Shown here one piece after another: positions 17,624 through 26,620 of a stretch of 60,673 bases of DNA. The notes beneath the pieces were generated by a model. It saw only the letters and a list, made by a program, of their open reading frames with translations, was not told where the DNA came from and did not search any database. This DNA comes from Oscillospiraceae bacterium (lineage in GTDB: Bacteria; Bacillota; Clostridia; Oscillospirales; UBA929), in the NCBI GenBank assembly GCA_009780275.1, contig WRAI01000010.1, positions 1 to 60,673 of the forward strand, read 5' to 3'. The translations under genes were made by a program, and so were the position numbers. Numbering within the stretch: the first letter of the stretch is position 1; each line of letters starts with the position of its first letter.

Positions 17624-17947
17624 ATGAGATGTCCGATTCACAATAAAGAGGGCTGTGACTGCCATCAGAGCCGTATTGCCGATATTCGCTGCAAGGAAGT
17701 TATCAACGTTTGCGATGGTTGCCGTTTGGGATTTCCGTGCGATGTGCTGCTTGATTTGCAGTGCGCGCGTCTGCTTGCCATCGTTGTGCCGGGTCCGAGC
17801 TCGTTTTTCGGGCTGTTCGGGCGCAAGGAAGATTTTGTTATTCCGTGGGAATGCATCCGCACCATCGGACGTGACGCGATCTTGGTGGAGTTTGATGAGC
17901 ATAAGCACAGGCACAGACGGCATCGGAGAAAGTTTTTTGATATGTAA
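17624..17947 (+). CDS. YlmC/YmxH family sporulation-type PRC-barrel protein
   Basis: 107 residues from ATG 17624, six bases after GAGGTG; an in-frame GTG at 17615 is less likely because it lies in the ribosome site. The core IRCKEVINVCDGCRLGF ... LLAIVVPGPSSFFGLFGRKEDFVIPWECIRTIG matches the YlmC/YmxH family of spore-formers. It has an N-terminal extension of ~20 residues with CPIHNKEGCDCH (three Cys, two His), which could bind metal, and a basic His/Arg-rich tail. The exact role of the family is not known. Confidence 0.85.
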   Translation: MRCPIHNKEGCDCHQSRIADIRCKEVINVCDGCRLGFPCDVLLDLQCARLLAIVVPGPSSFFGLFGRKEDFVIPWECIRTIGRDAILVEFDEHKHRHRRHRRKFFDM

Positions 17948-17992
17948 GGGACGATGGCATGAGTCCTTATGTATATATTTCGACAAAAGGGA

Positions 17993-18020
17993 TTGACAAT
18001 ATATATATATATACTATGTG
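17993..18020 (+). promoter_or_regulatory. possible promoter upstream of secreted protein 18062-18925
   Basis: TTGACA at 17993-17998 followed by an (AT)-repeat and TATGTG at 18015-18020 (spacing 16). The -35 is consensus, the -10 weak. Confidence 0.4.
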
Positions 18021-18061
18021 TGCAAGGATTCTATCCTAAATTATTAAGGAGGTCTTTGCAA

Positions 18062-18925
18062 ATGAAAAATCAAGCAAGACGAATCATCGCCGTACTCATT
18101 TTCTGCACGATGGCAGTAGGTATGTTTACTGCAAGCGGCAACTACTATGGTTCGGGGGTGGCCTATCAGCGGGTTCTAATTGAGTATTATGATGAGTTGA
18201 CCATTTACGAGATGCTCGAAATCATTGATGCCGATTGCGAAGAATATCTTGAAGAAAACGGAATAACAGCATTTGAACAAACTGTTGAAGAAACGACAGA
18301 CTACATCATAACAACAACCGAAGTGACACAATTGCTTTCGAGCGTAGAGTATGCGTCGGGTAATGTTGTTGAAACGTATGCGAATACGGTTTCAATAGAA
18401 GCACTTCCTATTGAGTATGCTGAGGAAAGTAGTCTTGACACCCCAACAATTACTAACTTAACAGGCCTTGCGATAATGCCGTTGAGTACAAGTAACCATT
18501 CGCGCTCATCATCGCGGATGGATGGTTCGCTGTCTGCGCGAGTAACTCTTAGGGTTGATTATCGTCGTACTGCCGGAACCGGTGTAAATCGCGGTGTAAA
18601 TATGTTGAGCATTATAAGAACAGTTTCCACGGTGTCGCCGCCGTCTCCCGTTAGAATTCGGGTAGAAGCGGTGAGAGTGGAGATGAATCAAAGCGGAAGG
18701 ACTGCCGAGGGGCGACATCGAGGACAATTCGTCGCGCATAATGCCTTTGTCGTGGGCGGGATACGCAGTAACGGCGGAACTTTTAGCATATCGACATCCT
18801 CAGGCTGGTTGCCCGTTGAAGATGTTGGCTCTAGTGGTGTTGGGGCAGGCCTTGCCGTGACATTTAGCAATAACGGGGCGACTTCCGGTAGATGGAGCAC
18901 GTCCATTGCTATCCAAATTCGGTAG
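18062..18925 (+). CDS. secreted protein of unknown function
   Basis: 287 residues from ATG 18062, behind AAGGAGGTC. Residues 1-~27 are a signal peptide (MKNQARRIIAVLIFCTMAVG). An acidic Glu/Thr-rich stretch (residues ~35-120) precedes a C-terminal ~160 residues of Ser/Gly/Arg-rich beta character (SARVTLRVDYRRT, GTFSISTSSGWLPVEDVG). No recognised domain or wall anchor. The neighbour downstream is a small membrane protein, possibly co-transcribed. Confidence 0.6.
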   Translation: MKNQARRIIAVLIFCTMAVGMFTASGNYYGSGVAYQRVLIEYYDELTIYEMLEIIDADCEEYLEENGITAFEQTVEETTDYIITTTEVTQLLSSVEYASGNVVETYANTVSIEALPIEYAEESSLDTPTITNLTGLAIMPLSTSNHSRSSSRMDGSLSARVTLRVDYRRTAGTGVNRGVNMLSIIRTVSTVSPPSPVRIRVEAVRVEMNQSGRTAEGRHRGQFVAHNAFVVGGIRSNGGTFSISTSSGWLPVEDVGSSGVGAGLAVTFSNNGATSGRWSTSIAIQIR

Positions 18926-18950
18926 TCTTTAAGAAAGGGAGGGGTTTGTG

Positions 18951-19358
18951 ATGACAAAGAAACACATAGTTCAAATTACTCAAATTGTCTTAATTGCGCT
19001 TTTGGTTTGCGTTAAGCTGTTTGTCTTCCCGCAAATAGAGGCGCATATCAGCCGAACATTTGATCCGGCGCCGCGAATTTATGCAGGTACAGTGTTTTGG
19101 TTTTTGATGGGGCTTGCTCTTGCCATGCCGAAATGGTTTACGGGAAGAAAATTCAAGCTGAACTTAATTTACTTGACAATAGAATTGGCGGCGATTGGGT
19201 ATATCGCACTTTTTTGGATTTGGCGGTTTGGCGGGATAGTTATGTTTCGGATACGTATAGAGGAGTTGTTTTTGTTTAGCCTTATTGCCGGATATTTTCT
19301 GGCCGACTGCTTTAAGTCACATAACCTTACCTTTGCCGAGAAGGCTGACGGGGACTAG
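18951..19358 (+). CDS. small integral membrane protein, unknown function
   Basis: 135 residues with four predicted hydrophobic segments (VQITQIVLIALLVCVKLFVF; YAGTVFWFLMGLALAM; LIYLTIELAAIGYIALFWIW; LFLFSLIAGYFLADC). ATG 18951 is favoured over GTG 18948 by spacing from GGGAGGGG. No family recognised. A terminator follows. Confidence 0.6.
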   Translation: MTKKHIVQITQIVLIALLVCVKLFVFPQIEAHISRTFDPAPRIYAGTVFWFLMGLALAMPKWFTGRKFKLNLIYLTIELAAIGYIALFWIWRFGGIVMFRIRIEELFLFSLIAGYFLADCFKSHNLTFAEKADGD

Positions 19359-19368
19359 TACACTAAAT

Positions 19369-19403
19369 AAAGGGTTCGGCATTGCGCTGAACCCTTGTTT
19401 TTT
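19369..19403 (+). terminator. rho-independent terminator
   Basis: AAAGGGTTC ... GAACCCTT stem extended by GC pairs, followed by GTTTTTT. Confidence 0.75.
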
Positions 19404-19453
19404 GCGCTGCGGCGTGTTATACTGGAAGCAGATTACATATAGAGGTGGACACT

Positions 19454-20017
19454 ATGAATGTTATTATCGAATCGTCGGCGCGTCATATCCATTTGAGTCA
19501 AGCCGATTTAGACACATTGTTCGGCAAAGGGCATATGCTCACCAACAAGCGTGAATTGTCGCAGCCGGGGCAATTTTTGACTGAGGAAAAGGTGCGGCTG
19601 GAAGGGCCGCGCGGTGTCATTGACAGGGTCAGCATTCTCGGTCCTGTGCGTCCGGCCACGCAAGTTGAGGTTTCGTTTACCGATGCGCGGGTGCTTGGCG
19701 TTGTGCCGCCGGTGAAACAGAGCGGCGATATCGAGGGTGCGGCAAGCGTGAAAATCATTGGCCCGCAGGGTGAAGTGACGCGTGAAGCCTGCATTATCGC
19801 CATGCGGCACATTCATATGATACCTGAAACGGCGGAAAAATGGGGCTTGCAGGATGGGCAGCTTGTCAGCATAAAAGTGCCGGGCGAGCGTGGCTTGACC
19901 TTCCATCAAACGCCGGTGCGGGTGAGCGAGAAGTTTGCCGATCGTATGCACGTTGATTACGACGAAGCCAACGCCGCAGGGCTGGCCGGTGAGGTTGTTG
20001 GCGAGATTGTTGTATAG
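19454..20017 (+). CDS. pduL: PduL-type phosphate acyltransferase (phosphotransacylase)
   Basis: 187 residues from ATG 19454 behind AGAGGTGG. It interconverts acyl-CoA and acyl phosphate. The two zinc-binding motifs SARHIHLSQADLD and AMRHIHMIPETAEKWG are present, with RLEGPRG and KIIGPQG marking the two repeated domains. There is no encapsulation-peptide-like helix at the N-terminus and no microcompartment gene nearby, so it probably acts as the soluble housekeeping phosphotransacetylase. Confidence 0.92.
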   Translation: MNVIIESSARHIHLSQADLDTLFGKGHMLTNKRELSQPGQFLTEEKVRLEGPRGVIDRVSILGPVRPATQVEVSFTDARVLGVVPPVKQSGDIEGAASVKIIGPQGEVTREACIIAMRHIHMIPETAEKWGLQDGQLVSIKVPGERGLTFHQTPVRVSEKFADRMHVDYDEANAAGLAGEVVGEIVV

Positions 20018-20035
20018 TTAGCAATGAGGAATAAC

Positions 20036-20123
20036 GTAGGGGCGGCATTCTGCCGCCTGTAGTAGTAAAAAAGACCGCAACGCCATGGTTTTGTGCGCAC
20101 GGGCGGCAGAATGCCGCCCCTAC
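20036..20123. repeat. inverted pair of GTAG-headed REP palindromes (BIME-like element)
   Basis: A palindrome starting GTAGGGGCGGCATTCTGCCG (20036-20057) and its inverted partner ending CCGCCCCTAC (20101-20123) enclose about 43 bases. Located between pduL and glgB, just ahead of the glgB ribosome site (GGGAGG). Confidence 0.75.
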
Positions 20124-20142
20124 AATATGGGAGGTACACATC

Positions 20143-22026
20143 ATGCCAACCAAAAAACAACTCGAATCGCTGGACAATCACCTGTATATGTTCCATGAAG
20201 GCAATGATATTCGTGCTTACGATTTTTTAGGCGCGCACTTTGGTACGGAGAAGCGTAAAAAAGGTGTTCGATTCCGCGTATGGGCGCCCGAGGCGCAGGC
20301 TGTGTCTGTCATCGGTGATTTTAACGAGTGGAGTCATGACACAACGCCCATGACCAAGATTTCGGTCGGCGTGTGGGAGGCGTTTGTGCCGGGCCTGCAA
20401 GTGTATGACAACTACAAGTATGCTGTGCAAACGCAGACGGGGGAATGGAGGCGCAAGGCTGACCCCTATGCGTTTCATGCCGAGACGCGCCCCGATACGG
20501 CATCGAAAATTTACGACCTAGGCGGCTATACCTGGGGCGACGCGGCGTGGCAAAAAGCTAAAACGGCGTGTTACAACGCGCCGATGAATATTTATGAAAT
20601 GAATCCGGGCTCGTGGCGTTACCATGAGGACGGCAATTTGATGTCGTACCGTGATATGATCGATGTGCTTGTGCCATATGTGAAAGAGATGGGGTATACG
20701 CATGTTGAATTGATGCCGGTGACCGAGTATCCTTACGATGGTTCATGGGGGTACCAAGTGACAGGTTATTTTGCCGCGACGAGCCGCTTTGGTACGCCGC
20801 ACGATTTTATGGCGCTGGTGGACGCGTTCCATCAGGCGGGCATCGGCGTGATTTTGGACTGGGTACCGGCGCATTTTCCGAAAGACGCGCACGGTTTGGC
20901 TGAGTTTGACGGCAGCTATTGTTATGAATACAGCGACCCGCTCAAGCGCGAGCATGAGGATTGGGGTACGTTGGTGTTTGACTACGGGCGCAATGAGGTG
21001 CGGTCGTTCCTGTTGTCATCGGCATTGTTTTGGTTGGAAAAATTTCATATTGACGGTCTGCGTGTCGATGCTGTGGCGAGTATGCTCTATCTTGACTATT
21101 CGCGCTCTAACAAGGCGTGGCGGCGCAACATTTACGGCGGCAATGAGAACTTAGAGGCCATCGATTTTATCAAGAAGCTCAACGAGCAGATTTTTGCCAA
21201 TTTTCCCCACGCGCTGATGATTGCCGAGGAGTCGACGGCGTTTCCGATGGTGACAAAGCCGGTTCACATGGGCGGTTTGGGCTTTAACTATAAGTGGAAC
21301 ATGGGCTGGATGCACGACAGTTTGGAATATTTCGGGCTGAACCCGTTTTTCCGCCAGCATCACCACAACAACTTGACGTTTGCCATGCTGTACGCGTTCA
21401 GCGAGAACTTTATCTTGCCGTTGAGCCATGATGAAGTGGTGCACGGAAAAGGCTCGATGATTGGGCGTATGCCGGGTGCGTATGAAGAGAAATTTGCCGG
21501 CTTGCGAGCCTATTACGCCTTTATGCTGGCGCATCCGGGCAAGAAATTGACTTTCATGGGGCATGAGATCGCGCAATTTGACGAGTGGGATGAAAATAAG
21601 CAGATTCAATGGCAGTTGCTCGATTATCCCGCCCATGCAGCGCATCACGCCTATGTTCGCGCGATGAACAATTTTTATCTCAGCCGTCCAGAAATGTGGG
21701 AGATCGACACCGATTGGGAGGGCTTTGAGTGGCTGTGCAACGACGATGCACACGGCAATACTTTGGCATTTCTACGCCGCGATGAGGACGGAAAAGAGCT
21801 GATTTGCGTCTTTAATTTCAACGGCGAGCATAAGAGTAAATATAAGGTCGGCGTACCGCGTGAGGGTGAGTACGCCGAGCTGTTTAACAGCGACGCAGCG
21901 GCCTATGGCGGCGGCGGTGTTGTCAATGGTACCGTGACGAGCAAGGACGAGCCTTGGCAGGGACGGAATCAGTCGATGGAAATTGAGCTGCCGGCGTATG
22001 GGGCGGTGTTTTTGGCGCGAAAATGA
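20143..22026 (+). CDS. glgB: 1,4-alpha-glucan branching enzyme
   Basis: 627 residues, GH13. It makes alpha-1,6 branches in glycogen. N-terminal CBM48 module (~25-120: GVRFRVWAPEAQAVSVIGDF), then the GH13 barrel with nucleophile Asp309 (LRVDAV), acid/base Glu362 (IAEEST) and Asp430 (LSHDEVVHGK), and an all-beta C-terminal domain. Full length. First glycogen gene of the cluster; its stop overlaps the next start (ATGA). Confidence 0.96.
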   Translation: MPTKKQLESLDNHLYMFHEGNDIRAYDFLGAHFGTEKRKKGVRFRVWAPEAQAVSVIGDFNEWSHDTTPMTKISVGVWEAFVPGLQVYDNYKYAVQTQTGEWRRKADPYAFHAETRPDTASKIYDLGGYTWGDAAWQKAKTACYNAPMNIYEMNPGSWRYHEDGNLMSYRDMIDVLVPYVKEMGYTHVELMPVTEYPYDGSWGYQVTGYFAATSRFGTPHDFMALVDAFHQAGIGVILDWVPAHFPKDAHGLAEFDGSYCYEYSDPLKREHEDWGTLVFDYGRNEVRSFLLSSALFWLEKFHIDGLRVDAVASMLYLDYSRSNKAWRRNIYGGNENLEAIDFIKKLNEQIFANFPHALMIAEESTAFPMVTKPVHMGGLGFNYKWNMGWMHDSLEYFGLNPFFRQHHHNNLTFAMLYAFSENFILPLSHDEVVHGKGSMIGRMPGAYEEKFAGLRAYYAFMLAHPGKKLTFMGHEIAQFDEWDENKQIQWQLLDYPAHAAHHAYVRAMNNFYLSRPEMWEIDTDWEGFEWLCNDDAHGNTLAFLRRDEDGKELICVFNFNGEHKSKYKVGVPREGEYAELFNSDAAAYGGGGVVNGTVTSKDEPWQGRNQSMEIELPAYGAVFLARK

Positions 22027-22478
22027 AAGAGAAAACAACAAGATATCGTATATTTCTTGCAATAGTCCCACCGATGATAGCAGGTGTTATTGTTGTGTTA
22101 CTCGCTCTCGCTTTTTTTCGCTCTATTGCTGATATATCCACATACCGATTTGATTTTGACAATCCAAGAGGTGTCAGCATGCGCATCCTTGATTTCGATA
22201 CACAAGGCCAGCGGCATACGATAACGCTTAGCATTTCTAACAATACATCTAACGAGAAATCTCTTGACAGGGCATTTCGAGTTCAGGTGTTGTCTATAAT
22301 GGGTTGGGAAACCGTACATCGCCGCCGCAATGGATTGTTCGGCAGAGCGACGGTGATACCGCCTCGCAGTTCGCATATCGTAGAGATTAGTTTTAGGCGG
22401 CAGTTGTGTCATCGGCGGATTAGGTTTATTAAGTATGTTGACGGCGAAGCTGTTACTACGCAATCGCTCTATCATTAA
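22023..22478 (+). CDS. single-span membrane protein of unknown function
   Basis: 151 residues with one N-terminal transmembrane segment (IFLAIVPPMIAGVIVVLLAL) and a beta-rich outer part (RHTITLSISNNTSNEKSL, RATVIPPRSSHIVEISFRR) resembling a small immunoglobulin-like fold. Its start overlaps the glgB stop by four bases, so it is co-translated with glgB, but no glycogen role is known. Confidence 0.6.
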   Translation: MKEKTTRYRIFLAIVPPMIAGVIVVLLALAFFRSIADISTYRFDFDNPRGVSMRILDFDTQGQRHTITLSISNNTSNEKSLDRAFRVQVLSIMGWETVHRRRNGLFGRATVIPPRSSHIVEISFRRQLCHRRIRFIKYVDGEAVTTQSLYH

Positions 22479-22495
22479 AGGAGGTCACCCTACCC

Positions 22496-23170
22496 ATGAA
22501 AAAGCGCGTTTTTGCACTGTGTATGCTTGGTGTATTGCTTTGCGCCAATGTGGTTGTCGTGCGCGCCGACAGTTGGATTGCGCCCGAGCCATTTGATGTT
22601 TGGAGCACTGATGGCAACTATGTGTTTCGATTTGACCCGCATGGGCGAACTGCGCTGTATCGCGCTGATGGTGAGCTTATCTACACGGTAGAGGGCCTGC
22701 GCTCCCATGCGTATGAAAACGACTTTTTCTTCTCAAACGATATGCGCCGCTTTATCTTTATTCCGCAGGCTGACCATGAGATTGCGTTAGAAAAGTTCAA
22801 TTATGGAGAACGTGTGTCAACGGCGTATATTGCAGACTTAGTTGACGATATGAGCGCGGTAACGCACAGTGTATCCATTGCATTTTGGCGGAATTGGGAG
22901 CCGGAGTGGGACGCGGCAACCGAAACGCTGACAGTGACGACAATTGACGGCCTGACCTATCATTTTGGATTGCAACAAACCGATGTCGGCGAGCCAACGC
23001 AACCGCCACCCCTAACGCCCGATTTGCCAACTGTTGGCGCATTTGTTGAGCCGCAAGAAGAGTCAACCAATCCACGGTGGTGGGTGCTGTTCGTTCCATA
23101 TTTGATGGGTGTAGTCGCTTTAGCGGCTGTGGTGTTTTTGATTGCAGTTTTTGCTGTAAAGCGAAAGTAG
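22496..23170 (+). CDS. secreted type-I membrane protein of unknown function
   Basis: 224 residues behind AAAGGAGGTCACC. Signal peptide 1-~24 ([16 protein letters not shown]), a soluble beta-rich domain with [21 protein letters not shown], a Pro-rich stretch ([10 protein letters not shown]), one C-terminal transmembrane segment ([20 protein letters not shown]) and a short basic tail. No family recognised. A REP palindrome overlaps the stop codon. Confidence 0.6.
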   Translation: MKKRVFALCMLGVLLCANVVVVRADSWIAPEPFDVWSTDGNYVFRFDPHGRTALYRADGELIYTVEGLRSHAYENDFFFSNDMRRFIFIPQADHEIALEKFNYGERVSTAYIADLVDDMSAVTHSVSIAFWRNWEPEWDAATETLTVTTIDGLTYHFGLQQTDVGEPTQPPPLTPDLPTVGAFVEPQEESTNPRWWVLFVPYLMGVVALAAVVFLIAVFAVKRK

Positions 23171-23188
23171 GGGCGGAGCTGCCTGCCC
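23167..23188 (+). repeat. GTAG-headed REP-like palindrome, imperfect
   Basis: GTAGGGGCGGAGCTGCCTGC, between the 22496-23170 gene and glgC, overlapping the stop of the former. Confidence 0.5.
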
Positions 23189-23214
23189 ATTATATAAACA
23201 CAGGAGGACACCCC

Positions 23215-24411
23215 ATGAAAAAAGAATGCGTAGCCATGCTCCTCGCAGGCGGACAAGGCAGCCGTCTGTACGTGCTGACCACCAACATTGCCAAGCCGGC
23301 GGTGCCGTTTGGCGGCAAGTATCGCATCATCGACTTTCCGCTGAGTAACTGCATCAACTCAGATATTGACACCGTCGGGGTGTTGACGCAGTACCAGCCG
23401 CATGAGCTCAACGCCTACATCGGGTCGGGGCAGCCGTGGGATTTGGACAGGCTTGACGGCGGGGTACATATCTTGCCGCCGTATCAGAAAAACAAGGGCG
23501 CAACATGGTACAAAGGCTCGGCAAACGCCGTGTATCAGAATATCACTTTCGTTGACCACTATGACCCCGATCTCGTGCTGGTGATTTGCGGCGACCATAT
23601 TTACAAGATGGACTATTCGGTGATGATTGACTGCCACAAGCGCTCGGGCGCGGCGTGTACGATTGCGGCGATGGAAGTCGATTTGGAAGAGGCGTCGCGC
23701 TACGGTGTGATGAATGTCAACGCCGACGATACCATCTGGGAGTTTGAGGAAAAGCCCAAAAAGCCCAAGTCAAACTTGATTTCAATGGGCATTTACGTTT
23801 TCGACTGGGCAAAGTTGCGACAATATCTTATTGATGATGACGAGGATGCCAAGAGCAAGAACGATTTTGGACAAAATATTCTTCCCAATATGCTTGCCGC
23901 AGGCGAAAAGATGAAAGCCTACCGTTTCAATGGCTACTGGAAAGACGTTGGCACAATTGACAGTTTGTGGGAAGCCAACATGGATATGTTGGCAACCTCT
24001 GACCGCAATGTTTTTGACTCCAACATGAAAGTTTACGGCCGCAATCCGACCGCGCCGCCGCATTATATCGGGCCTGATGCGAAAGTCAGCCATTCACTGG
24101 TGACGGAGGGCTGTAATGTATATGGCACGGTGGAAAACTCGGTGCTGTTCCATGGCGTGACGGTTGAACCGGGTGCGGAAATAAAGTATTCGATTTTAAT
24201 GCCGGGTACGGTGGTCAAGAAAAATGCCAAGGTGTCGTATGCCATTGTTGCCGAGCGGGCGGTCATTTGTGAGCATGCGCAAGTGGGGGCCGAGCCGTCT
24301 GAATGCGCAGAGGACGAAGAGTGGGGCATTGCCGTGGTGGCGTCAGGGGTGGCGATTGGGCCGCATAAAACGCTTGGGCCAAAGGAGATGGCGGATGCTG
24401 ATTTGATGTAG
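23215..24411 (+). CDS. glgC: glucose-1-phosphate adenylyltransferase, catalytic subunit
   Basis: 398 residues from ATG 23215 behind AGGAGG (23202-23207). It forms ADP-glucose, the committed step of glycogen synthesis. The nucleotide loop [14 protein letters not shown] and [20 protein letters not shown] are intact; the C-terminal half is a left-handed beta-helix. It pairs with the GlgD subunit further on; the transposase and GNAT genes separate the two. Confidence 0.96.
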   Translation: MKKECVAMLLAGGQGSRLYVLTTNIAKPAVPFGGKYRIIDFPLSNCINSDIDTVGVLTQYQPHELNAYIGSGQPWDLDRLDGGVHILPPYQKNKGATWYKGSANAVYQNITFVDHYDPDLVLVICGDHIYKMDYSVMIDCHKRSGAACTIAAMEVDLEEASRYGVMNVNADDTIWEFEEKPKKPKSNLISMGIYVFDWAKLRQYLIDDDEDAKSKNDFGQNILPNMLAAGEKMKAYRFNGYWKDVGTIDSLWEANMDMLATSDRNVFDSNMKVYGRNPTAPPHYIGPDAKVSHSLVTEGCNVYGTVENSVLFHGVTVEPGAEIKYSILMPGTVVKKNAKVSYAIVAERAVICEHAQVGAEPSECAEDEEWGIAVVASGVAIGPHKTLGPKEMADADLM

Positions 24412-24469
24412 GGAGTTTATATTATCTACACCGCCATGTTTATAATAATTTGATTGTCAAGGTGCTTAT

Positions 24470-25006
24470 ATGAAAGAATTGCCGGTCAGAAAAGGCATTC
24501 GCCTGAAAGGATATAATTATTCAAGTTCAGGGTACTATTTTGTGACAGTTTGCGTTAAAGACAAACATGAAATGCTGGGCAAAGTTGTTGTAGGGGACGC
24601 TGTCCACAGCGTCACGCCTCATACAAAACTATCTGAGTACGGCCTTGTTGTGAAACGGATTTTGGAAATGGGTGGTGACGCTCGAATTCAATTAGACCGA
24701 TACATTGTTATGCCAAATCACATCCATATGATTTTGATTGTTTCGCACGATGAGAAACGGGACGTCCGAATGGCAAGCCCCACCCGTGAGAAACGGGACG
24801 CTGTGGACAGCGTCCCCTACACCAAATCGTTGGTTTCAACATTTGTGCGCTCATTCAAAACTATGACAACAAAGCAAATCGGCTTTTCATTATGGCAACG
24901 CTCATTCCACGACCGCATCATTCGAAACGAGGATGAATATCAACGGATTTGGCAATATATCGACGAAAACCCGTTACATTGGGCGGAGGATGATTATTTT
25001 GTATAA
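24470..25006 (+). CDS. REP-associated tyrosine transposase (RAYT, Y1 HUH family)
   Basis: 178 residues. The HUH motif is His84-Ile-His86 in VMPNHIHMIL; the C-terminal block LWQRSFHDRIIRNEDEY ... IWQYIDENPLHW carries the expected tyrosines and is typical of IS200-like TnpA_REP enzymes that act on REP hairpins. Two inverted REP copies lie inside this reading frame (residues 41-48 and 110-117) without breaking it. It sits between glgC and a GNAT gene, in the middle of the glycogen cluster, with no clear terminal repeats of its own. No good ribosome site is seen, so expression may be low. Confidence 0.9.
   Translation: MKELPVRKGIRLKGYNYSSSGYYFVTVCVKDKHEMLGKVVVGDAVHSVTPHTKLSEYGLVVKRILEMGGDARIQLDRYIVMPNHIHMILIVSHDEKRDVRMASPTREKRDAVDSVPYTKSLVSTFVRSFKTMTTKQIGFSLWQRSFHDRIIRNEDEYQRIWQYIDENPLHWAEDDYFV
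24590..24613 (+). repeat. REP palindrome inside the RAYT gene, copy 1
   Basis: Begins GTAGGGGACGCTGTCC and ends with its complement ACAGCGTC. It is the exact inverse of 24797-24820 over 24 bases, and encodes VGDAVHSV in frame. Confidence 0.8.
24797..24820 (-). repeat. REP palindrome inside the RAYT gene, copy 2 (inverted)
   Basis: Exact reverse complement of 24590-24613, ending in CCCCTAC. It encodes DAVDSVPY in frame. A direct repeat TGAGAAACGGGACG occurs just before it and again about 35 bases earlier. Confidence 0.8.
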
Positions 25007-25040
25007 AATAAATCTATTTTTACACGCAAAGGAGAATTTC

Positions 25041-25454
25041 ATGTTCAAAAACATTAAAAGTCAATTAAATGACCCGAAAGTACGCCAACTTTTTAGTGTA
25101 CTTGGCGTAGAATATACCGAAGCTATTATCGACATGAAGCTCGCTCAATGTCGTGATGATGCAACACATTTAATGCACGGTTGGCTCGATGATGGCGTAA
25201 TACAGGGCATTTGTGGTTTTGAATTGCGTGATAATCATATCTATCTTAAAGACCTTGCCGTAGATGAAGATATGCGCGAGTGCGGTATCGGCAGCTCAAT
25301 GCTTGTTGCACTGCAAGAAGAATTTAACTTGCCGATTAAAGCGGAAACCGACGATGACGCAGTTGAGTTTTACCGCAAAATCGGATTTGAAATATCAGAC
25401 GCACCACCAAGACATGGCACACGACGATATGCGTTGTATCGCAATGTAATGTAG
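25041..25454 (+). CDS. GNAT-family N-acetyltransferase
   Basis: 137 residues from ATG 25041 behind AAAGGAG. Acetyl-CoA motif in LAVDEDMRECGIGSSMLVAL and a C-terminal VEFYRKIGFE. Substrate unknown. With the RAYT gene it forms an insertion between glgC and glgD. Confidence 0.82.
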   Translation: MFKNIKSQLNDPKVRQLFSVLGVEYTEAIIDMKLAQCRDDATHLMHGWLDDGVIQGICGFELRDNHIYLKDLAVDEDMRECGIGSSMLVALQEEFNLPIKAETDDDAVEFYRKIGFEISDAPPRHGTRRYALYRNVM

Positions 25455-25505
25455 GAAATAAACACACTCCAAACAAGCTAAAAAAACCGCATAAAGGAGG
25501 CTTGC

Positions 25506-26615
25506 ATGAAAGATTTACACGGAATCATCTTCGCGTACACCAACAATACAAGGCTCAAAGAACTCACCGAACACCGCACGGTATCATCGCTGCCGTTTGG
25601 CGGGCGTTACCGCGTGATTGACTTTATGTTGAGCAACATGGTCAATGCCGGTGTGTATGATGTGGGCGTTGTTATGCGTGATAATTACCAGTCGCTGCTC
25701 GACCATTTGGGCTCGGGCAAGGCATGGGATTTGGCACGTAAGCGCGGCGGGTTACGTTTACTGCCGCCATTCGGGCGTACGGGGGCGGGTAGTCCGACGT
25801 ATTTTCGCGGTAAGATGGAAGCGCTTGCGTCGGTTGCCGAATACGTCGACTACATACGACAGGAATACGTCGTTATTGCCGACGGTGATATTATTGTCAA
25901 CTTGCCTCTCGAAGCTATGTTTGACCAGCACGTGCGTAGCGGTGCCGATGTGACGTGTATCTGCACGCCGCGCCAAGTCAGCGAATCCGAGCTGGCGACT
26001 TATGTGATGCTCGGCGATAATCATTTTGTCAAGGATGTCATCAATGGACGCGCTGAAACGGGCAGCTATGAGGCGTTGGGCGTGTATATGATGAGTAAGA
26101 AATTTTTGAAAAAAATTATCGCCGAATGCAGAAGCCACAGTCTATACGACTTCGAGCGTGATGTACTGCAACGCAAAGCGATTGCTTTGGGGGCGTTTCC
26201 CTTTGAAGGTTATGCGGCACGGGTGCAATCGACAGCGCAATATTTTCGCCACAGCATGGAGTTATTGACGCCCGAAGTGCGTAATAGTTTATTTCTGCGC
26301 AGCCGTCCTATCAAGACCAAAGTGCGTGATGAAACCTCGGCGTATTATGGGCCTGACAGTTGCGTGAAAAACAGCTTGCTGGCCGATGGTTGCATTATTG
26401 AGGGTCATGTCGAAAGCAGTGTGCTGTTCCGCGGCGTACACGTTAAAAAAGGTGCGGTGGTGCGTAATTCGATTTTGATGCAAGATGTTTGTGTATATAC
26501 GGGCGCGGATTTGCGCTATGTGATTTGCGACAAAGAGGTTGTAATTAACCAGGGGCGGCTGCTTGTCGGGCATGAGTCGTACCCGATTGCGATTTCTAAG
26601 GGGGCGTTGGTGTAA
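25506..26615 (+). CDS. glgD: glucose-1-phosphate adenylyltransferase subunit GlgD
   Basis: 369 residues behind AAAGGAGG. Homologous to GlgC, but the nucleotide loop reads IFAYTNNTRLKELT instead of AGGxGxRLxxLT, as in the non-catalytic GlgD subunits of Firmicutes, which modulate GlgC. PFGGRYRVIDFMLSNMVNAG is conserved; a beta-helix domain ends the protein. Confidence 0.93.
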   Translation: MKDLHGIIFAYTNNTRLKELTEHRTVSSLPFGGRYRVIDFMLSNMVNAGVYDVGVVMRDNYQSLLDHLGSGKAWDLARKRGGLRLLPPFGRTGAGSPTYFRGKMEALASVAEYVDYIRQEYVVIADGDIIVNLPLEAMFDQHVRSGADVTCICTPRQVSESELATYVMLGDNHFVKDVINGRAETGSYEALGVYMMSKKFLKKIIAECRSHSLYDFERDVLQRKAIALGAFPFEGYAARVQSTAQYFRHSMELLTPEVRNSLFLRSRPIKTKVRDETSAYYGPDSCVKNSLLADGCIIEGHVESSVLFRGVHVKKGAVVRNSILMQDVCVYTGADLRYVICDKEVVINQGRLLVGHESYPIAISKGALV

Positions 26616-26620
26616 GCGAT

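Noticed and set aside
18001..18012. Microsatellite (AT)n as phase-variation tract
   Set aside because: Only about six AT units; it could tune promoter spacing, but there is no evidence of length variation in a single sequence.
20028..20130. Rho-independent terminator after pduL
   Set aside because: The palindromes have no T-run and share the GTAG head with copies elsewhere; they fit REP elements better, although they may also end transcription.
24412..25505. Complete insertion sequence around the RAYT gene
   Set aside because: No terminal inverted repeats or target duplications were found at the edges; RAYT genes are normally single-copy and domesticated.
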